DNA of 28,798 bases from Rodentolepis nana. Its lineage: Eukaryota > Platyhelminthes > Cestoda > Cyclophyllidea > Hymenolepididae. A program made the position numbers and the translations under genes. The notes under the pieces are model-generated. The model was not told the DNA's origin, did no database searches, and saw only the letters and a list, made by a program, of their open reading frames with translations. Numbering within the stretch: the first letter of the stretch is position 1; the number at the start of each line of letters is the position of its first letter. Location: assembly GCA_900617975.1 (NCBI GenBank), contig UZAE01012531.1:1-28798 (forward strand), written 5' to 3'. Of this stretch, positions 1 through 27,968 are shown piece by piece.

Positions 1-93
1 CCCCCCCCTCTCGACATTTTGCCACTTTGGTGTTCCTCTTTCTGTTAAGCACAAAGTCAACTAAAGGGCTAATGATATCTATTTGAAATAAAT
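1..93 (+). repeat. Retroposon-like repeat, copy 1 (3' part, cut by window edge)
   Basis: It starts inside the pyrimidine-rich part of the element (CCCCCCCCTCTCGAC), runs through CTAAAGGGCTAATGAT and ends in AAATAAATAAATG. The block normally reading AACGCCTGCC is deleted. The tail merges with the left duplication of copy 2. Confidence 0.85.
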
Positions 94-107
94 AAATGTT
101 TGAAGTG

Positions 108-414
108 AGGGTGTGTGATAAACTTACCTCTACGTGGTACATCCTGGGTAACGTATACACATATGGCGAAAAAGCCTATTAAGCAACATTTGACTTTTGA
201 TTTTAAACTATCATGACCCCGTTGTATGTCGTTTTCGACCACTTTCACAGTACTCATCTTACCTTTTCTCTGTCTGTCCCTTTTACATCTGTGAATCATT
301 CTTCCGTTCCCCCTCTCGAATTTTTCGCACTTTGTTTTTCCTCCCATCTGTGAAGCCCGAAGTCAGCTAAAGGGCCACTGATAACTATCAAAACGACTGC
401 CATTTGGAATGAAT
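108..414 (+). repeat. Retroposon-like repeat, copy 2
   Basis: Near full length, from GGGTGTGTGATAAACTTACC to the CCATTTGGAATGAAT tail. It is flanked by a 14 bp duplication AAATGYTTGAAGTG (94-107 and 415-428, one mismatch). It landed at the tail of copy 1. Confidence 0.93.
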
Positions 415-460
415 AAATGCTTGAAGTGTAAAAGCATTGAGATTTACTCATTACTTGTAG

Positions 461-463
<3 letters not shown>

Positions 464-506
<43 letters not shown>
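464..506. repeat. (TA)n microsatellite
   Basis: About 43 bp of uninterrupted TA, between copy 2 of the dispersed repeat and unannotated intergenic DNA. Confidence 0.97.
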
Positions 507-509
<3 letters not shown>

Positions 510-2411
510 CATATCAAACTAAGTTTTGCTACTCTTGTTTTTGGGAATCGATGTGCACAATTTTTCCATTTCCAAAACTCAATTATGATTATCCATCCCC
601 AGGCTGCTGGAACAATTCTTTGCTTTTTTTCATCACCTAAGAAGCGGAGGTCCTAGATCCGAAAAATGGATTTACTTAAAATACTTGACGATACCCTGAT
701 GCCTTGAGATTGTCTTCAGTTCTCCACCTTTAAGCATCCAATTGAACCTGATTACCACCAATCTCGCCCATACTTCTGAAGCGCGAACTTAGTTCCCGTG
801 TTATGACTCATACAATTAAAGAGCAAAGTTGTCCAGTTGCCAAATCAGAGAGATTCTCCCAAAACCCTTTGAGGGGGGGGGGGAAGAGAAAGTTATCCGG
901 ACATTATGATATTTTTAGGTTTTCACAGCTCTTAGTTTTATGTTGCCAAAATGACGTCTAACAGGAGTGTGTGTTAGGAGTAAATATTTACGGTCATTCT
1001 AACGTTTTAGCTTGATGAACGAGATAACATGAGTGAACTAAGAACGATTTTTTTGGAAATAACAAATTTGTTGCATGCATAAGCGAATGGATAAAAAAAT
1101 ACACTAATTGGTAAGGCCATTTAATCCTGAATTTGGGAAATTTTAATTTGGCAGTCAGGTGAGCTAGAATTCAGAAAGGCAACAAATTTAAAGCACCATG
1201 GCTCATTTCAAAGTCATTGTACTCGATTATTCCTATTTCATTCGCTTATCAGGGCGTACCATTTAGATAAATATGAACCCCCCCCCCACCATTTTCATAA
1301 TAGTTCAAATTTTAATTACGTGTAATTTTCCGATTGGGTGGAATAGCTAAAAAGCAGCTAATAAGGCATGAAACAGGTAGAGTGTCTGCGAGTAGTTGAT
1401 AACCAGGAAACGCTGGTTGAGACAAAGCGGCTCAGGCGAGTGAACTACTGATTAAGTCTGGCTAATATAGGGGTATGACAGAAAATCGAGTTATTGTCCA
1501 AAAGGATTTCATGGCCCTTACCTTTTGAAAAAGATAGGTAGGTGTTAGAATTAGCGAGTCTAAATATTTCCGGGAGTAATTGTATCAATATTTACAGGTG
1601 ACAGTAACATAGCTTTCAATAGTTAGACAAGTTAAAGTCCATTTGCTGCAGTTACATTGGATTTAGATTACAAAATACACCACAGTCCAAACGGAAGAAG
1701 GCAAAGCTGAAGAAACCAGAAGTGCTAATAGTCAGAGGTCAACCGAGATGAAACAGCAAGATAGGCGGCTTTTATGCAAATTATATTGAAATGCCCTCGG
1801 CCATTTGGCAGTTAAACGCCAAAGTTAAGGAAAGACGAGATCTCGCGTACAAATTTTAAGCAGCTTGTTCAAGCCACCATGTAACCATTTATTGATTGAC
1901 CTTCGTGTTTCAATTACTTTGGAGTCAATCAATTGCCAACGTATTTGCACTAATGTTTCTTTTGAGTAACATACATTCCATATAGAAAAATAAACCCCTG
2001 AACTCCCAAATTATTTTAATTTTGGAAAAAGGGCACCCAGCAGCACGCACGCATGTCTCACAGCAGACTGATGGTGGTGCATCAGGCGAAGGCTATAGAC
2101 ACGTATTTAACATATTTCAAGCGACAATCGTGCCTTCTGCTACGAGTCTACTAGCAATGGAGCGTATTTTGAAAGAGGACCATACGGTTCTGTAGGGTGG
2201 TAAGGTATGTCAGAGGGAGAAACGGAAAAGGGACACACAATACAATCTATTCTTAAGGAACAGAACAATTTGGAGACAGGCCTCGCACAAAGCCGATAGC
2301 GAACGAATGATATTAAAAATCTAGCAAATTAAGCCTTGAAAGGACGAGCGATTGAAATATACATTCGGCAGTTTAAGAGACACGTTATTTAAATTATGAA
2401 ATATCACATCT
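507..2411. other. Intergenic, no gene recognised
   Basis: Both strands are dense in stop codons and no family motif is visible. It contains a G11 run (873-883) and a C10 run (1278-1287). No copy of the dispersed repeat was found here. Confidence 0.7.
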
Positions 2412-2425
2412 CAATTTATCATGTT

Positions 2426-2746
2426 TATTTACTTATTTATATCAAACGGCAGGCGTTTTGATGGTTATCATTAGCCCTTTAGTTGACTTCAGGCTTCACA
2501 GAGTGTAAGGAACATCAATGTAATAAAAAGTCGAGACGGTAGGGGGAACAGAAGAGTGTTTCAAAGACGAAGGTATAAATGGTAGAAAAAACGTGAGGCG
2601 AGTACTGTGAAGGTAGTCGAATATGATATACAGTGGGGTCATGGTAATTTGAAGTCAGAAGTCAACTGCCGGTTTGTAGACTTTTGCCGTATGAGTATAC
2701 GTTGCCCAGGGTGCACCACGTGGAGGTAAGTCTATCGCACAACCCC
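2426..2746 (-). repeat. Retroposon-like repeat, copy 3
   Basis: Near full length in reverse orientation, with the TATTTACTTATTTATATC tail at the left and GGAGGTAAGTCTATCGCAC at the right. The flanking duplication is CAATTTATCAYGTT (2412-2425 and 2747-2760, one mismatch). Confidence 0.94.
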
Positions 2747-3026
2747 CAATTTATCACGTTAAATAGATGTTTTTTTTCAAACACACGAAAACGGAAATTG
2801 ATAAAAAAATTGCAATGATAATTTAATACAAATTTATAATTTGAATTTTCGAAAAAAGTCACATTTTAAAAAACCTCAAATTCAGCATCATGTGTACGAA
2901 ATTTCCATTATGTAATAAAAAAATGCACTCGAATTTCATAGTTAACGCCTCCATATTATGATCACAGTGGATCTAAATTGAATGGTAAGAAGGAACTGCG
3001 ACTCAACTTGCTTTATCAATAACTTA

Positions 3027-3341
3027 TTTATTTATTTCAAATGGCAGGCGTTTTGATAGATATCATTAACCATTTAGCTGACTTCGGTCTTCACAGAGGG
3101 AAGGTCCATCAAAGTAGCAGAAAGTCGAGGGGTGGGGAACAGAAGAGCGATTCACAGATGTAAAAGAGGCAGTCAGACACAAAGGTAGAGAAAAAGGTAG
3201 GGTGAGTACTATGAAAGGGGTCGAATATGACAAACAGGGGGGGGGTCGTGGTAGTTGGAAGTCAGAATTCAAATGCCGGTTAATGTATGAGTATACGTTG
3301 CCCAGGGTGCACCACGTGGAGGTAAGTCTATCGCACACCCC
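3027..3341 (-). repeat. Retroposon-like repeat, copy 4
   Basis: Near full length in reverse orientation. A perfect 14 bp duplication TTATCAATAACTTA flanks it (3013-3026 and 3342-3355). Compared with its sisters it lacks a short block near the AGTCTATTAACCGG segment. Confidence 0.95.
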
Positions 3342-3355
3342 TTATCAATAACTTA

Positions 3356-4763
3356 GTCTATTTAAATAGCATTCAAGAATTAGCTCAGACTATCCATCTC
3401 CTCACCGATCTACTATCCATTTAAACGCTAACAACCTTCAACGGCGCTTCCCGAACTAGAGCGAACCGAGGATTAAATCAGGCGATAGGTGAAATTATGG
3501 CATTGCAAGTCGCCAATCGCGTTGGTAGTGGGGCATTCGAAGAACGCTTAGGCAACAATCGTCAAGTTGCAAACAGACAGATGCACGTAGTGCGGGAAAA
3601 CATGCGAGAACAACGATCATCGACACTCACCGAAACCCAACCGCTGTGGCAAATGCTCGCTCTCCCCTCCCCCCCCCCTCTCTCTCTCTCTTAGTCCTTA
3701 CTTGTACCTTTCACGTATTTTGTCAGAAATTAAAGTTTCAAATGAAGTTAGAATAAGTCTAATGACTAGCAGTACCAAACCAGGTCGCCAAGAGTTGAGT
3801 GCAGACGAAAGTCTGTTGCGTGATAACAGGTAAAGCACAAAGGAGTCGGTGGAGAAGAGTAATGTGACAGTGAAGAAAGAACCGTACCAGCAGGCAAGCG
3901 ACAAGCAAATGGACAATGCAATTTTGAGGAAAAAAAGTTGAACTCATACAAACGACTTGACATGACAGATTGGACAGCCGACTTAGGGAATGCACTTTTA
4001 AGACCCGGGGTGGTAAAAGTGACAAATAAGAAAATGTACGTACAGATGTCTCCAACTGGTCTTAGTAAGATGGAAGCGGAAAGATTTTGGGATGAGAAGG
4101 TCTGCATGTAAATAGAGAAAGACAAAGAGCGCCGGCACACAAGAAGTACAACCTAGTTCGTGTCATGTTAGCCACTTATTCAAGCTTCTCGTTAGTAGCC
4201 TCGAGTGCAAGGTCAATAGTTTGGTATTTTTACAACTGGAACTGGTTAGTAATAGGACCACTCTGATTGGCTGTTGAGATTAGAATAGCGATAGGGTAAA
4301 TCATAGCAGCCCACAAACACACAACTTGCGAGTCATTAAATCCATAAGGACAACCAATTTGAGTGACCGATTCAGAAGGTAACAATTAGAGGCTAATCCC
4401 ACTATTTCCTAAACATTAGACCCTTTCGTTGCAACTACAATAAGCATTGCAATATTAAGTTGACCGTAATCATAGAGGTAGACTCAGACCCGGAGGGATA
4501 AAACAAAAGACTGCAACGCAGCTTCATATTCATAACGTTGAAAACCAAAATAGAGTGAGACTTATAAAAATCTTTGCCCTAAAATAACTGACCAGCTATC
4601 AAGAGTGGCTAGAATAAATATAGTAGAGGCAAATGGCTTACCGAAATGGTGCACAAATAGAGGAAGAGAGGAGTCAATGGATAACAAAATGGAAAGGGAA
4701 AAATCGGCAAGCCAAACCATAAAAATTGGCATTATTGATAAAATTACAGAATGAGTGATTGTA
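3356..4763. other. Intergenic, downstream of DHX8, no gene recognised
   Basis: Between about 3400 and 4150 the sequence is less AT-rich and has small open frames on both strands (65 codons on plus at 3497-3694, 124 on minus at 3766-4140). Neither has a recognisable motif or bias, so they are treated as chance. The remainder is AT-rich with nothing identifiable. Confidence 0.6.
3669..3691. repeat. C10 run followed by (TC)n
   Basis: A C10 run passes into about seven TC units, in intergenic DNA downstream of DHX8. Confidence 0.9.
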
Positions 4764-4769
4764 TTTATT
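4764..4769 (-). terminator. DHX8: Candidate poly(A) signal of DHX8
   Basis: AATAAA on the minus strand about 205 nt after the stop codon. It would give a 3' UTR of roughly 220 nt. The match is short, so transcript ends would be needed for proof. Confidence 0.55.
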
Positions 4770-4974
4770 CCACAGTGTCCAATATATAAAGTCTATATAA
4801 ATAAATGAATTCTAGTCTCAACCATCAATGAGAATAGCAAATAAGTCCAATACACGTGAATATGGGGGATGCTGGAGAACGAAGGAATAAAGGCAAGAGG
4901 TGTGTATTTTGAAGGTAGACAGTGACGGAATAATAGAAGGAGATTCACGTGGCGAAGAGGGGGAAGATAACAGT

Positions 4975-23874
<18,900 letters not shown>

Positions 23875-23885
23875 ATTACCTAATA

Positions 23886-23900
23886 CTGTACAACACCAAC
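23886..23900 (-). promoter_or_regulatory. DHX8: Acceptor-like site 11 nt upstream of the DHX8 ATG
   Basis: On the minus strand GGTGTTGTACAG ends at 23886, followed by an 11 nt leader and ATG. Nothing upstream offers an obvious matching 5' exon, so this is a candidate spliced-leader addition site. Inference from position and motif only. Confidence 0.35.
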
Positions 23901-24179
23901 GATAATTTTAACAAACCGCCACAATTAAACAAACAGATGAAGTATTGTATTTACTGTTAGATTATATAGTCGTCATTAAGAGCTTTGGTTTCGAATAAAT
24001 TAAATATTATAAGTTTAATATTTTTTATCGTTTAGTGGTTATCTATAGAAAGTATTTAAAATTTTAAAAACAAATGATTATAATTATTTATCGATGATTA
24101 TTATTATAATTTATTTTCTATGTATTTTAATATATTTTAGAACTCAACTTTTTTATCGCATCTATAATCACTTTTTTAC

Positions 24180-24197
24180 ATCCTGCGCATTTTTCAG
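24180..24197 (+). promoter_or_regulatory. WRAP73: Acceptor-like site 36 nt upstream of the WRAP73 ATG
   Basis: ATCCTGCGCATTTTTCAG ends at 24197 and looks like a 3' splice site with no local 5' exon. It is a candidate trans-splice acceptor. Inference from motif and position only. Confidence 0.35.
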
Positions 24198-24233
24198 AAA
24201 TTGTCTAGATCGTTTTGTTTCCCCTCCACCCAC

Positions 24234-24455
24234 ATGATTCTCTCTGAAATAAAAAATTGTAGTGATTGTTTATCCTCATTTTCACCGCATGAAAGCCTTT
24301 TCACCTATGCTCTTAATTCTACCGCTTTTGTTCGAAGTGCAGTTGACTTTAGCTTAATTTGTGATTTCAAATGCAGAGGGTTGATCGATGAAATAATTTG
24401 GTCATCAGACGCTAAATATATAGGTTGCATTATTAAGCTGAGTAGTTCAATTCAG
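24234..24455 (+). CDS. WRAP73: WRAP73 exon 1 (start codon)
   Basis: Residues 1-74, from MILSEIKNCSDCLSSFSP. The ATG at 24234 is the first in frame and matches the family N-terminus. An acceptor-like TTTTTCAG ends at 24197, 36 nt upstream. Donor TTCAG|GTATTG. Confidence 0.92.
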
Positions 24456-26778
24456 GTATTGTTTTTTTTCAAATTTTTATCCATTAGATATTTTCACTAG
24501 AAAAAAATGCATGTTATTGCCACATTGACGTTAGTGAGTATCTTGGCATTCGAGATGCATTTTGGACACCTGATAATAAAAATATAATTATTTTAAGTGA
24601 GTTGGGTGCCTTTTTTTCGGTTTGGACATTGACAAATCAGTGGATTACCACTTTGAACAATCCAAAGGTTTGTCAGTTTTCATTTCGCCATCTTATGTCC
24701 TACCCTTTTATTGCGGTAGAATTCTGTTTCGGCACTTGCATTTTCTCCTGACGGCCGTTTTTTGTGCATGCTGGAAAGGGTGGATGCAAAGGATGTTTTA
24801 CACTTCTATGATACCGAAGATTCTCAGTGGTGCCGCTTCAAGTCTACCACCTTGTCTACCCGTGATGCTGCAAGTGTTCAGTGGTCTCCAGATGGTCGGT
24901 ACATAGTTGTTTTCGATTCTCTTCTCTATGATTCTATCAACATCCTTAATTCCGATGGAAAAACTCTCCACTCTTTGCATCTCTATGGTGTAAATGTTGG
25001 TAATAAACCAGCTTCCCATTTTACTCTCGGTATCCGGTCTTTTAATTGGGCTCCTTCTGGCCATATTCTTGCTGCTGGCAGGTGAATTTTCTTTATTTCT
25101 TAATTTTTCCTTGTGTAGGTATGACAACACTTGTCTGCTTTACAACCACGCCAATTGGAAGGTACTTGCAGAATTGAAACACCCTCTTGACATACCTATT
25201 GATCCTATATTAGGACTAGATTGTTGTGGTGAAATTATTGAGAGTCGAAATTTTGAACGCGGGTCGGTTAAACCGCACAAAGTAGCTATTTATATTGAGA
25301 GATTGATCGAAGAACAGCCGTATTATTGCCGGCAATTAACAGCTACAACTCGTGCCGAAGAACTTAAGGATGCTTACGTTATTTCAAGGCTTCCCTATAC
25401 CGTCAAGTCTACCAAAATTGATCCGAAAAAGCCTAATCCCAAGGTATATTTGCTTCAATAATTGATCTGTGTTCCTGATCTCATTATTAACTATTCATTT
25501 TCCCCAAGATAGGTGTTGGTCTATGTCTTTTCTCTCCAAACGGTGGCTATTTGGCAACTAGAGTTGAGAATGCACCACATGCGATTTGGATTTGGTCAAT
25601 CGGAGGTCTTCATATATCTCTTGTGGGCCTGCTCTGTCATTCCTCTGCCGTTACTTCTGTACAATGGGACCCTCGGTTGCTTCCAGCTGAGTTTACTCGT
25701 TTAGCTTTCTGCACGGCTTCTGGACGAGTCTTTATCTGGAGTCCAGAGGGTTGTCTTTCTATGACTGTGAGTTGTCTTTAATTTTCTATGTATTCTAATT
25801 AGTTCTAGTTTATATTTTCTGGGGTATTTGTAGGTTCAAGGAATCCTTATTTAAAAGTGCTATGATGGTATTTCACTGTGTGAATAATTGCTACGTGCTA
25901 GCCTTACCAATTAATAGATTATAGTTTCAACTTAACATATTGACACTAAAACTTTTTCGCTTTTATCATCCATGAATGAAACATTCCCAAGTAAGTGTTG
26001 TAGGTGTGTGATTAAGCTCGTCTAGTTTCTATATTTGCATAATTTGAGTTCGTTGCCTCATATGCCCAATAGTCTTTAATTGATCTTTAGTTAGTGTTTC
26101 GTGATGGTTTACACAGTTCACTTTTTCGCGGTTACAATTTTGGCTTATACTTCCCTTTTTTACAAGCGAAAGTGCTTTAGTTAAAGATTGTTTTATTAAA
26201 AATTGTCCATACTTATTCCTTGGATTAAAAGTTGACTGGCCTTGTATTAAGTCAAAAATCTTAAATTTGAATAAAAAATTTTCTTGTCAAATAATTATTT
26301 ACCGCATTGATAAGCAAATAAAGGATCTGGGCTCCTGTTGAGAACTTCGAATTCTCTCCTTCTTGCCGGCATCGACTTTGTTGACATATAAGTCAATCGC
26401 ATGCATATTTAAGTTAATAAATTCTCGTTTTTACGCTACTTAAATATCTTATTTGGAACTCATTTGCAGGTAGAAAAGCCTGGATCACCGTTTCCTGTCA
26501 AGACATTATCATGGGGGCCTTCAGGTGATACTCTTCTACTTCAATCCTCAAAATCCTTCTGTCTTTTGCATCTTAAATCCGCAGAAGGTGAGGCTATTTT
26601 TAAACCCCTGGAGCCTACTTGGACGGCTCCTTCTAGAGGAAGAGGTCCTTTAGAAGAGAATAATCGCGATCCCCAAACACCAGCTACCCATAGCACCTTC
26701 CCTGCAGATGCAAAATCGGATCTCCCAAAGTGGGCGCTTTCGGCTCATCGGTTGGCTAGAAAAACGTTCAGAGAATAA
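24234..26778 (+). CDS. WRAP73: WRAP73/WDR8 WD40-repeat protein, complete, 6 exons
   Basis: In other eukaryotes WRAP73 (WDR8) is a centrosome/spindle-pole protein that helps anchor microtubules, working with SSX2IP/Msd1-type partners. Exons: 24234-24455, 24488-24667, 24720-25081, 25119-25443, 25509-25766, 26470-26778. These give 1656 nt, 551 codons plus TAA, with all junctions GT-AG and in phase. It aligns along its length with human WRAP73 (460 aa): MILSEIKNCS at the N-terminus, WD-type blades such as ALAFSPDGRFL, SVQWSPDGRYIVVF, SFNWAPSGHILAAG and LCLFSPNGGYLATR, the NPKIGVG motif, and a last blade with SWGPSGDTLLL. The extra length is mostly a larger insert at ~270-355 and a proline-rich basic tail of ~60 residues. 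Four of five introns are 32-65 nt. Confidence 0.93.
24488..24667 (+). CDS. WRAP73: WRAP73 exon 2
   Basis: Residues 75-134, IFSLEKNACYCHIDVSEYLG through WITTLNNPK, aligning to the VWSLEQPEW region of the human protein. It follows a 32 nt intron and precedes a 52 nt intron (24668-24719). Confidence 0.92.
24720..25081 (+). CDS. WRAP73: WRAP73 exon 3
   Basis: Residues 135-254 plus two bases of a split arginine codon. It holds three blade cores: ALAFSPDGRFL, SVQWSPDGRYIVVF and SFNWAPSGHILAAG. The donor AG|GTGAAT starts a 37 nt intron (25082-25118). Confidence 0.93.
25119..25443 (+). CDS. WRAP73: WRAP73 exon 4
   Basis: Residues 255-363, YDNTCLLYNHANWKVLAEL then a family-variable charged insert, ending KPNPK. 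Only the acceptor ...CCCAAG|ATAGG of the next exon, 65 nt on, preserves the conserved NPKIGVG motif. Confidence 0.92.
25509..25766 (+). CDS. WRAP73: WRAP73 exon 5
   Basis: Residues 364-449, IGVGLCLFSPNGGYLATRVE and SVQWDPRLLPAEF to FIWSPEGCLSMT, matching the human stretch ending LYLWSPAGCMSV. The acceptor is CCCCAAG rather than the nearby TAG, which would be out of frame. Donor ACT|GTGAGT. Confidence 0.92.
25767..26469 (+). other. WRAP73: WRAP73 intron 5 (703 nt)
   Basis: The only long intron of this gene, T-rich, bounded by GTGAGT and TTTGCAG. No repeat copy or open frame of note. Confidence 0.88.
26470..26778 (+). CDS. WRAP73: WRAP73 exon 6 (stop codon)
   Basis: Residues 450-551, VEKPGSPFPVKTLSWGPSGD plus FCLLHLKSAEG, the last blade. 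A tail without a human counterpart follows: proline-rich, then basic, ending RLARKTFRE and TAA. Acceptor TTTGCAG|GTAG. Confidence 0.9.
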   Translation, partial: VEKPGSPFPVKTLSWGPSGDTLLLQSSKSFCLLHLKSAEGEAIFKPLEPTWTAPSRGRGPLEENNRDPQTPATHSTFPADAKSDLPKWALSAHRLARKTFRE

Positions 26779-26850
26779 ATATCAACGAAGACTTGTTTTT
26801 TTTTGCAAAGTTGTAATAATTTTTCACCTATTTGTATGAAATTTTGTGAG

Positions 26851-26856
26851 AATAAA
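26851..26856 (+). terminator. WRAP73: Candidate poly(A) signal of WRAP73
   Basis: AATAAA 73 nt after the stop codon, just past a T-rich stretch. A second AATAAA (26774-26779) overlaps the stop codon itself and would leave almost no 3' UTR, so the downstream site is preferred. Confidence 0.6.
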
Positions 26857-27159
26857 TCCTATTTTCTAACAAACCCGCGTTTATTCCATAATTACGTGCC
26901 TTGGTATTAGTTTTGTCATCTTCTGCCATTTCACTGACCCTGCGCATCTCCTTCCTTTAGAATTGCCTATGCTGGTTGTTCTTCAAGTGCTTGACTTCCT
27001 TAGTGCACTGCCTCAACTTTTTAAGCCTAAAGAGTCATTTCTACTATTCATATTTTCATTGCAAGCGATGGGGGAAGCCAACTGTTTTCACTTGATATCG
27101 AGCAAATTACATATTCTTGTCAATAGCTAATCGGGGCTAATAGTAAATATCATAAAGCC
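26857..27159. other. Intergenic, downstream of WRAP73
   Basis: It follows the WRAP73 poly(A) signal and precedes repeat copy 8. Nothing recognised. Confidence 0.6.
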
Positions 27160-27463
27160 GGGGTGTACGATAGACCTGCCTCCACGTGGTTCTCATACAT
27201 CAAAAAAGTCTATAAACTGACAGTTGACTTCTAACTTCAAACTGCCATGACCCCACTGTATGTCATATTCGACCATTTCACAGTACTCATCTTACCTATT
27301 CTCTGCCTTTGTGTCTGTCTCTTTTACATCTTTGAATCACCCTTCTGTTCCCCCTCTCCACTTTTTCCCACTTTGATGTTCCTCCTCTCTGTGAAGGCCG
27401 AAGTCAGCTAAAGGGCTAATGATAATTATCATAAAGTCCGCCATTTGAAATGATAATAATAAT
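27160..27463 (+). repeat. Retroposon-like repeat, copy 8
   Basis: From GGGGTGTACGATAGACC to a tail changed into (AAT)n that grades into ATT-rich sequence. The head lacks the ACCCTGGGCAACGTA block, and the splice-like motifs at both ends are mutated. No duplication was seen, so the edges are approximate. Confidence 0.88.
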
Positions 27464-27641
27464 CTATTATTATTATCTATTATTAGCATATTTTTAACTA
27501 AGCTTGTGCTTTGAATTAAAAGAACCAACAAATCGCTTGCGCCCTAAATTTTCATTTTGTCAGAATGGTTGATTTTGACCTACTTCATCTCTTCACTAAT
27601 CTTAAATAAATGTAACCAGAAGTGTATATTCAGTTTAAAGC

Positions 27642-27954
27642 GGGGTGTGTGATTGACTTATTTCCACGCGATGCACCCTGGGCGATGTATACTCATACGG
27701 CAAAAGAGTCTATTAACCGGCAGTTGACTTCTGACTTCAAACTACCATGACTCGACTGTATGTCATATTCGACTCCTTCCACAGTACTCAACTCATCTTT
27801 TCTCTACCTTTGTGTCTGTCTGTCTCCTTTAAATCTGTGAATCACCCTTCTACTTCATCTCTCGGATTTTTTCATTTTGATTTTCTGAACCCGATATCAG
27901 CTAATTGGCTAAGGATAAATATTCAAAACAGTTGCCATTTGAAATAATAATAAC
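27642..27954 (+). repeat. Retroposon-like repeat, copy 9
   Basis: Near full length, from GGGGTGTGTGATTGACTTA to an AATAATAATAAC tail. A 14 bp duplication ATTCAGTTTRAAGC flanks it (27628-27641 and 27955-27968, one mismatch). This is one of the more diverged copies. Confidence 0.93.
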
Positions 27955-27968
27955 ATTCAGTTTGAAGC

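Larger units (their letters stand above)
23875..24233. promoter_or_regulatory. Shared intergenic region between DHX8 and WRAP73, probable bidirectional promoter
   Basis: Only 359 bp separate the two divergent start codons, and the middle is extremely AT-rich (about 23940-24180). No TATA box can be singled out among so many AT runs. The arrangement suggests that a spliceosome gene and a centrosome gene share regulatory DNA. Confidence 0.6.

Noticed and set aside
3066..3338. Open frame of about 90 codons on the minus strand
   Set aside because: It coincides with dispersed repeat copy 4. The same frame is broken in sister copies, so it is not a protein gene.
24798..25130. 110-codon minus-strand frame
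   Set aside because: It is the antisense of WRAP73 exon 3, which is well supported by alignment to the family.
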